This document shows, piece by piece, positions 58,981-64,000 of a DNA stretch of 64,000 nucleotides. A program made the position numbers and the translations under genes. Positions within the stretch are counted from its first letter, which is position 1. Every line of letters begins with the position of its first letter. This DNA is from Endozoicomonas elysicola (GTDB taxonomy: Bacteria > Pseudomonadota > Gammaproteobacteria > Pseudomonadales > Endozoicomonadaceae), in NCBI RefSeq assembly GCF_000710775.1, contig NZ_JOJP01000001.1, positions 1,503,825 to 1,567,824 of the forward strand. The letters are read 5' to 3'. The notes beneath the pieces were generated by a model. That model worked only from the letters and a program-made list of their open reading frames with translations. It had not been told where the DNA came from and searched no databases.

Positions 58981-59269
58981 GTGAAGGATCCTTACCACGT
59001 CTGATTTACAAAAAGGCGCTCATTTTTTGGGTGTTGAAGGTGTTGTTGTTCCGCAGAAATGAGACGAGTGTAGAAATTTTGTTCTGATTGTATAGAAACA
59101 GGAGGGGCTGTTTTTTGATGTTCATCATGACAGGCTTATCTTTTAAGTCTTTTCTCTTATGTAAACAGAGCTCAGGCCTTTGCCTGATAGCTATAAGCCC
59201 CCTATTATTCGGTAGTTAATCCCCACCTCTGTTTGTGCTGCAAGTTTCTGGTCATGGAGAGTATTGAGC

Positions 59270-59992
59270 ATGAGTTGTTTCTTCGTAAGAGCAAAGTGTG
59301 CCGTTGGGCTGGCAATATTGAGCTCAATCGTCTTGACAGGTTGTACATCCTTGGCAGAAAAACAGTCAGAGAGAATAAGTACTGAGGGCTCTGCTGCTTC
59401 AAACAGTGAGCGAAAAGCGGTGACTCTGGCCTACGACTGTGAACAAGGCTTTCACTTTATAGCTAGTATTGAGAGTGATTCTAATGGAGCAAGTGCTTGG
59501 GTATTTCTGCCTGGAGAGACGGTCAAACTACCGGTTGTAGTTTCAGCATCTGGTGCAAAATTCAGTAATGGCAAGATCACCTACTGGAGCTCAAAAGATG
59601 AGGCTCTGCTGGAGTACAATGGTAAAGAGTATAAGCAGTGCAAAGTTAATAGGAAGCAATCCATCTGGGAAGATGCAAAGCTGAGAGGTGTCGATTTCAG
59701 GGCTGTAGGTAATGAACCTGGGTGGACTCTTGAGATTAGAAACAGCGAGCAGATATTGTTTGTCACTAACTACGGTCAAGACCGTTACACTTTTACTGCC
59801 CCAGAACCTGTCAGTAATGCTGCAACAGGCTCAACTGAATACAAAGCCAGTGCCGACGGTAATACGCTTCTTGTAACACTTGAAGGAAAGCGGTGTGATG
59901 ACACCATGGCTGATGATGAATCCTACCCAACCACGGTGACGATTCAGTTTGATGGTCGGCATTACATGGGGTGCGGTATGCCGTTGCATTAA
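59270..59992 (+). CDS. Lipoprotein with MliC-like and COG3650-like domains
   Basis: About 240 residues. Lipobox VLTGC (acylated Cys about 25). Residues about 55-125 resemble MliC, the inhibitor of c-type lysozyme (YDCEQGFHFIAS, SGAKFSNGKITYWSSKDEA, ending KQC with the paired Cys). The rest (about 140-240) resembles COG3650 (AVGNEPGWTLEI, then KRCDDTMADDESYPTTVTI and YMGCGM). Both together would give an outer-membrane or periplasmic protein that could protect against host lysozyme (inference). GGAGAG eight bases before ATG 59270. Confidence 0.8.
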   Translation: MSCFFVRAKCAVGLAILSSIVLTGCTSLAEKQSERISTEGSAASNSERKAVTLAYDCEQGFHFIASIESDSNGASAWVFLPGETVKLPVVVSASGAKFSNGKITYWSSKDEALLEYNGKEYKQCKVNRKQSIWEDAKLRGVDFRAVGNEPGWTLEIRNSEQILFVTNYGQDRYTFTAPEPVSNAATGSTEYKASADGNTLLVTLEGKRCDDTMADDESYPTTVTIQFDGRHYMGCGMPLH

Positions 59993-60075
59993 AAATGGTA
60001 CGCACAAAAGCTCGCAGAGTGCTTTCTGCGTGCCTTTGCGACTTTCTTATGAAAAGAAGTAACCTGAAAATTGCT

Positions 60076-61254
60076 TTAATCACTTCTCAGCTCTTTACTG
60101 GGGGAAATAGGTGTTGGCAATCGGAATACCACCACATAGGTGGAAATGATAAAAGTAAGGATTGCCGCACCTTCAATCAGTAATGCCGTATCTTGCTGAA
60201 TACGCCCGGCAGTCATGGCTCCATAGGCCAGCAGCAGGGAGAATTCACTGCTTTGCCCAAGGCGCAAACCCATTTCTCCAGCATTATCGTTACGTTCTCC
60301 TGCCAAACGTTTCAAAAGGTATTTGAACAGGATGGGCTTGGTGATTAAAACGATGGCAGATGTTAAGAGAATAGCTAATAACAGATGACTTTTAAGAAAC
60401 GGGTCAAACTGGGCGCCTACTGAAAAGAAGAAGAGAATAAGAAAGAACTCCCTTAATGGTTTCAGTCCCTCGGCAATAAATAGTGAGATGGGAGATGTGG
60501 CAATGCTGACACCGGCAATAAAGGCACCAATTTCATGGGATAAGCCAAAAGATTCTGCCAGCTGGGCTGCCGTCAGGCACCAGCCGAGGGAGACCAGGAA
60601 AATATATTCAGAGATAATGTCAAAACGGCCCATTAGAGGTAGCAGTATATAACGGACAAAACACCAGGCACCCAGTGTAAACGCACAGGTTTTCAGGGGG
60701 AGTAAAAGTGCGTCGATATGGGCACCACCATCATTGCTGCTGTAGAGAATCAGAATGGTCAGAATGGCCAGAATATCCTCAAATAGCAGGATGCTGATCA
60801 TTACCTCACCGGTTCTTTTGTGGTGAAGTGTTGTTGTTGGGATCAGTTTCAGGCTGAGTACGGTGCTGGAAAACGCCAGAGCCAGACCAGCGATCACCGC
60901 TTCAATAAAAGGGAAGCCAAAGAGAAGGACAAGCACTGCCCAGATCATGACGCCGACAGTGCTCAAACAAAGAAAGGTAACCAATGCCGTCTGTTTCAAC
61001 TGTTTGAGGAGATTCCTGGGATGGAGATGCAGACCAAGCAGGAACATCAATAAAATAATGCCCATGGTGGAGACCGCTTCTATATGTCCGTCGTTAATGA
61101 CCACATTCAGGCCATAAGGGCCAACCAGCATACCCAGGCAGATATAAGCAAGAATAATGGGCTGTTTAAGCCAGACAAACAGGGTACCCAGTAATGAGGC
61201 GCCACCAAAGATGACAGCCATTTCCAGAACTAAATGCTCAAACGGTCCTTGCAC
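60076..61254 (-). CDS. Kef/CPA2-type cation:proton antiporter
   Basis: 392 residues with about 12 membrane helices. FGGASLLGTLFVWLKQPIILAYICLGMLVGP marks the start (quoted here as PIILAYICLGMLVGP), GLALAFSSTVLSLKLI and LLFEDILAILTIL with the conserved Asp of the ion site are present, and GLSHEIGAFIAGVSIA follows. There is no RCK/KTN or TrkA tail, unlike KefB/C, so gating must differ. GTG 61254 chosen since AAGG lies eight bases upstream; frames open further to 61353. Confidence 0.88.
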   Translation of the reverse strand: MQGPFEHLVLEMAVIFGGASLLGTLFVWLKQPIILAYICLGMLVGPYGLNVVINDGHIEAVSTMGIILLMFLLGLHLHPRNLLKQLKQTALVTFLCLSTVGVMIWAVLVLLFGFPFIEAVIAGLALAFSSTVLSLKLIPTTTLHHKRTGEVMISILLFEDILAILTILILYSSNDGGAHIDALLLPLKTCAFTLGAWCFVRYILLPLMGRFDIISEYIFLVSLGWCLTAAQLAESFGLSHEIGAFIAGVSIATSPISLFIAEGLKPLREFFLILFFFSVGAQFDPFLKSHLLLAILLTSAIVLITKPILFKYLLKRLAGERNDNAGEMGLRLGQSSEFSLLLAYGAMTAGRIQQDTALLIEGAAILTFIISTYVVVFRLPTPISPSKELRSD

Positions 61255-61446
61255 AGTGCAAACCTTATAATTGAATCTACAGGATTGTTCAGGATAGTTG
61301 ATCATGTGCATTGTGATTCTGAACATTAATGGCAGCAGGTATTTGCTCGACAAACTGGTTGAGTGTCACAATGATTGCCCAGAGAACAGGCTCTCTGGTA
61401 ATGAGCTTCCAGATACGAATTTTTATATGGGTGCCCTGTATTTTTC

Positions 61447-62130
61447 ATGTTGCTCTTTTGGCTGATCATAATGGGATTGATTTTTAAAACATGGGTTGCT
61501 TGGTTGGCACTGGTCATTCTTTATCTTTTTTCGACTCAGCCTGTTGCATCACTATTGATCAGAAGCCTTGAACGCTACACGGTATTTAATCCGAAGCAAA
61601 TGTTGCCTGTTGAGCCTGAGGTTATTGTAATTCTTGGTGGTGGCTTACCCCGTAAAAGTCCGGAAATGTCAGGTTTTCGCCCTTCCATGTATACCCTTGA
61701 ACGGCTTCGTTATGGAGCATGGCTGCATCACCAGACAGACCTGCCTGTCTTGGTCAGTGGTGGTGGTTACCGACCGGAAGCGACCATAATGGCAGACAGT
61801 CTTAAAAATGATTTTGGTGTAGAAACCCAGTGGTTGGAGAAGCAAAGTACTACGACTTGGGAAAACGCACGTTATGCCCGTGAAGTTTTGCCGGAAGAGA
61901 TTCAGTCCATTTTACTCGTGACTCATGGCTGGCATATGGCCAGGGCTGCTCTCAGCTTCGAAAGGGCGGGATTTAATGTGGTTCCGGCACCGGGTATGCT
62001 GGCGGACTCTTCGAAAGATTCTTTTCGTATCAGTCGGTGGCTCCCCAGCGCCCGCCACCTCAGTGACAGTGAACGGGCTCTCAGAGAATACGCAGGGTAT
62101 CTGTGGTACTGGTTGGCCTATCGTAACTGA
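61447..62130 (+). CDS. ElyC/SanA/YdcF family membrane protein
   Basis: 227 residues. One or two N-terminal membrane helices (about 1-38), then the DUF218 domain: EVIVILGGGLPR, PVLVSGGG, STTTWENARYAREVL and ILLVTHGWHMARAALSFERAGF. ElyC of E. coli supports peptidoglycan and undecaprenyl-phosphate metabolism; SanA affects envelope permeability. Which subfamily applies is unclear. Confidence 0.88.
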   Translation: MLLFWLIIMGLIFKTWVAWLALVILYLFSTQPVASLLIRSLERYTVFNPKQMLPVEPEVIVILGGGLPRKSPEMSGFRPSMYTLERLRYGAWLHHQTDLPVLVSGGGYRPEATIMADSLKNDFGVETQWLEKQSTTTWENARYAREVLPEEIQSILLVTHGWHMARAALSFERAGFNVVPAPGMLADSSKDSFRISRWLPSARHLSDSERALREYAGYLWYWLAYRN

Positions 62131-62137
62131 CGAGTTG

Positions 62138-62223
62138 TTTTTAACCACGAAGATCACAAAGTTCACTAAGAAAAAGACATTCTTTTCTTTCTTTGGACCC
62201 TTTGTGATCTTCGTGGTTAAAAA
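62138..62223. repeat. Long inverted repeat (ACCACGAAGATCACAAAG type)
   Basis: Perfect 23-base arms at 62138-62160 and 62201-62223 containing AACCACGAAGATCACAAA, with a 40-base loop that itself folds (AAGAAAA/TTTTCTT). Lies between convergent genes and ends eight bases before the fumC stop. The ACCACGAAG...CACAAAG motif recurs in intergenic palindromes of many bacteria. It probably also works as a two-way terminator because of flanking T and A runs. Confidence 0.8.
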
Positions 62224-62231
62224 GGGCGCGA

Positions 62232-63629
62232 TCACTCAGCTAAGCCACCCTTTGTTAGCAGAATGGGGTCCAGCAGTTTTTTGAGTTCTGATTCACTCAG
62301 GTTGGTCTTCTCTTTTGCTACCTCAAATACCGAGCGCTTTTCTGTATAGGCCTGCTTGGCTATTTCAGCGGCTTTCATGTATCCAATTACCGGGTTCAGT
62401 GCGGTAATCAGTATTGGGTTTTTGTAGAGCGCTTCGTCGATGTGCTCTTGTTTAACCTTAAAGTCAGCCAGTGCTTTATCCGCCAGTAATCGACAGCTAT
62501 TGGACGCCAGAGTGATGCCTTTAATCAGGTTACTGCCTATCATGGGCAGCATGGTATTTAATTGAAAGTTGCTGGATTGGGCCCCGATAGTGATGGCGGT
62601 ATCAAAGCCGGTAATCTGTGCCGAAGCCATCAGTACACACTCACAAATGACCGGGTTTACTTTCCCCGGCATGATGCTCGATCCGGGCTGTAGAGCCGTC
62701 ATCTCTATTTCTCCCAGCCCAGCTAAAGGACCGCTGTTCATCCAGCGAAGGTCATTGGCAACCTTGGTTAAGGTGGTCGCCAGACTTTTCAGCGTAGAAG
62801 AAAGCTCAAGGGCGGCTGATGGCAGGCTCAGCGATGCAAAGAAGTTATCACTGGGCTTAAAGGTGATCCCGGTGGTTCGATGTAAGTGTTCACACACCTT
62901 TATAGCAAAGTCCCGATGAGTATTGGTGCCGGTACCCACAGCCGTGCCACCAATGGCCAGGGAATTCAGCCTTTCCATGCATTGCTGAAAACGCTGCCGA
63001 TCCTGCAGAACCAGTGCTTTCCAGCCACTGATTTCCTGCTCAAAGGTCACCGGCATGGCATCCATAAGATGAGTCCTGCCGGTTTTGACGATACTGCCAA
63101 GCTCTTGCTCCCGCTGGTCAAGAATTTTCAACAAGTGATCTACTGCTGGCATCAGTTGGTGTTTTACCATTTCAGAAGCGGCAACATGTATAGCGGAAGG
63201 AATCACATCGTTACTGCTCTGTCCCATATTCACATGATCATTGGCTGAAACCTCCAGGTGATTCTTACGTTTAACCAGCTGAGTAATCACCTCGTTTACA
63301 TTCATATTACTGCTGGTGCCAGAGCCAGTCTGGTAAATATCCACTGGGAACTGCTGCTCATAGTTGCCAGGAAAATTTCCCTGAATCACCTGATCACAGG
63401 CTCTGGCGATGGCGTTGGCTAACTCTTCGGAAAGAAGCCCAAGCTCATGGTTAGCTTTAGCTGCAGCCTGCTTTATCTGGGCGATGGCCCTAATAAAGGT
63501 AGGAGGAAGAGGCTGGTTGCTGATATGAAAATTGTTCACGGCACGTTGCGTCTGGGCACCATAGAGCGCCTCAGCTGGCACAGAGACTTCACCAAGGCTG
63601 TCTTTTTCGATTCGGCTTCTGTTGGGCAT
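62232..63629 (-). CDS. fumC: Class II fumarase (fumarate hydratase)
   Basis: 465 residues, matching FumC (467). TCA-cycle enzyme interconverting fumarate and malate without an iron-sulfur cluster. TGSGTSSNMNVNEV, NMGQSSNDVIPSA, KTGRTHLMDAMPV and the signature GSSIMPGKVNP with the catalytic Ser loop are present, all shared with argininosuccinase/aspartase relatives; length and GRTHLMDA favour fumarase. Start ATG 63629 with AAGG nine to ten bases upstream. Confidence 0.94.
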   Translation of the reverse strand: MPNRSRIEKDSLGEVSVPAEALYGAQTQRAVNNFHISNQPLPPTFIRAIAQIKQAAAKANHELGLLSEELANAIARACDQVIQGNFPGNYEQQFPVDIYQTGSGTSSNMNVNEVITQLVKRKNHLEVSANDHVNMGQSSNDVIPSAIHVAASEMVKHQLMPAVDHLLKILDQREQELGSIVKTGRTHLMDAMPVTFEQEISGWKALVLQDRQRFQQCMERLNSLAIGGTAVGTGTNTHRDFAIKVCEHLHRTTGITFKPSDNFFASLSLPSAALELSSTLKSLATTLTKVANDLRWMNSGPLAGLGEIEMTALQPGSSIMPGKVNPVICECVLMASAQITGFDTAITIGAQSSNFQLNTMLPMIGSNLIKGITLASNSCRLLADKALADFKVKQEHIDEALYKNPILITALNPVIGYMKAAEIAKQAYTEKRSVFEVAKEKTNLSESELKKLLDPILLTKGGLAE

Positions 63630-63818
63630 GGTCAGGAACCTTATAAAGGCAAAAGATTTGGGGGGGCGACGATTTATTCAGGCAACTCCTTTATCGGAGA
63701 GAAGAGAGGATAGTTAATGGTAGATTAGATATTTATGGTTGACTGGATTGTAGCTGTAAGAAACTTTTCATTAAGTAATGAGTCAAAAAGATGCGATAGC
63801 ATAAACTAAGAGGTTGTT

Positions 63819-64000
63819 ATGTCTGGAGGACTTTGTCCAGTATCTTCTTACGCCCTGCCTTCATCTTTTGATAAGCAATGTATGTCGGATGCTGTTGAAA
63901 AAATAAAACATAAGGCTTCGCAATACGTAAATGGGGCAGAGAGGTTTCTAAAATCAGGGAGTATCGGAGACTTTCTGGGGGCGGCAAAAGCAATAGCTAC
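63819..64000 (+). CDS. Start of an unrecognised protein
   Basis: 60 codons open to the right edge. AGAGG five bases before ATG 63819 supports a real start. The visible part (MSGGLCPVSSYALPSSFDKQ) has no signal peptide and no motif I recognise; the following region is helical (KIKHKASQYVNGAERFLKSG). Divergent from fumC with a 189-base gap. Complete gene needs sequence beyond the window. Confidence 0.55.
   Translation, partial: MSGGLCPVSSYALPSSFDKQCMSDAVEKIKHKASQYVNGAERFLKSGSIGDFLGAAKAIA

Overview
This 64 kb window looks like chromosomal DNA of a marine gammaproteobacterium of the Oceanospirillales, and Endozoicomonas or a close relative fits best. The evidence is the proA-rsfS-rlmH-mrdA-rodA-mltB-rlpA-dacA-ybeD-lipB-lipA cell-wall and lipoate block in the Pseudomonas/Oceanospirillales order, gammaproteobacterial lptE, yidE and DUF3581 genes, and a PPi-dependent phosphofructokinase. 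That assignment is inference from gene content; no database was searched. No rRNA, tRNA, CRISPR array, transposase or phage gene was found.

Layout. 1-7320: a DUF2165 fragment, then a four-gene signalling operon (three-receiver hybrid kinase, CheR-type methyltransferase, receiver-less CheB-type esterase, REC-PAS-GGDEF diguanylate cyclase). 7328-7588: a repeat with terminal inverted repeats. 7588-19652: mostly single metabolic and envelope genes (pfp, mpl, ubiX, secreted and small orphan proteins, cytochrome c, polysaccharide deacetylase, tesB, trmH, DedA-PAP2 fusion, fpr, RmlD-like protein). 20049-34454: a second receiver-plus-kinase protein, then the peptidoglycan elongation and lipoate block, interrupted by a terminator plus a second copy of the repeat (24197-24388) and by two inserted genes between rlpA and dacA. 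34455-35570: gene-poor stretch with a third, diverged repeat copy. 35571-42286: DUF3581, ilvD, a LysE exporter, a VOC protein, a lipoprotein, holA and lptE. 42508-47709: katG, an aspartoacylase-family enzyme and a monofunctional catalase. 47925-53987: an AsmA-like membrane protein with an Sm-like tail, trxC, an orphan disordered protein and leuS. 54240-64000: yidE, an alpha/beta hydrolase, ridA, cyuA, a MliC-type lipoprotein, an antiporter, an ElyC/YdcF-type protein, fumC and the start of an unknown gene.

How the genes work together. RodA/PBP2 make sidewall peptidoglycan; MltB, RlpA and DacA trim it; Mpl recycles its peptide; LptE assembles LPS. YbeD-LipB-LipA supply lipoate. RsfS and RlmH act on the ribosome. 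KatG, KatA and TrxC deal with oxidative stress. In E. coli leuS-lptE-holA-nadD sits directly beside rsfS; here leuS and lptE-holA lie 10-30 kb away on the other strand and nadD is missing from its usual place, so the ancestral cluster has been broken up.

The most unusual items are the inverted-repeat element family with a nested internal palindrome, the CheR/CheB/diguanylate cyclase operon led by a kinase with a His-rich sensor insert, the orphan disordered protein at 50003-51286, and the Sm-like tail on the membrane protein at 47925-49295.
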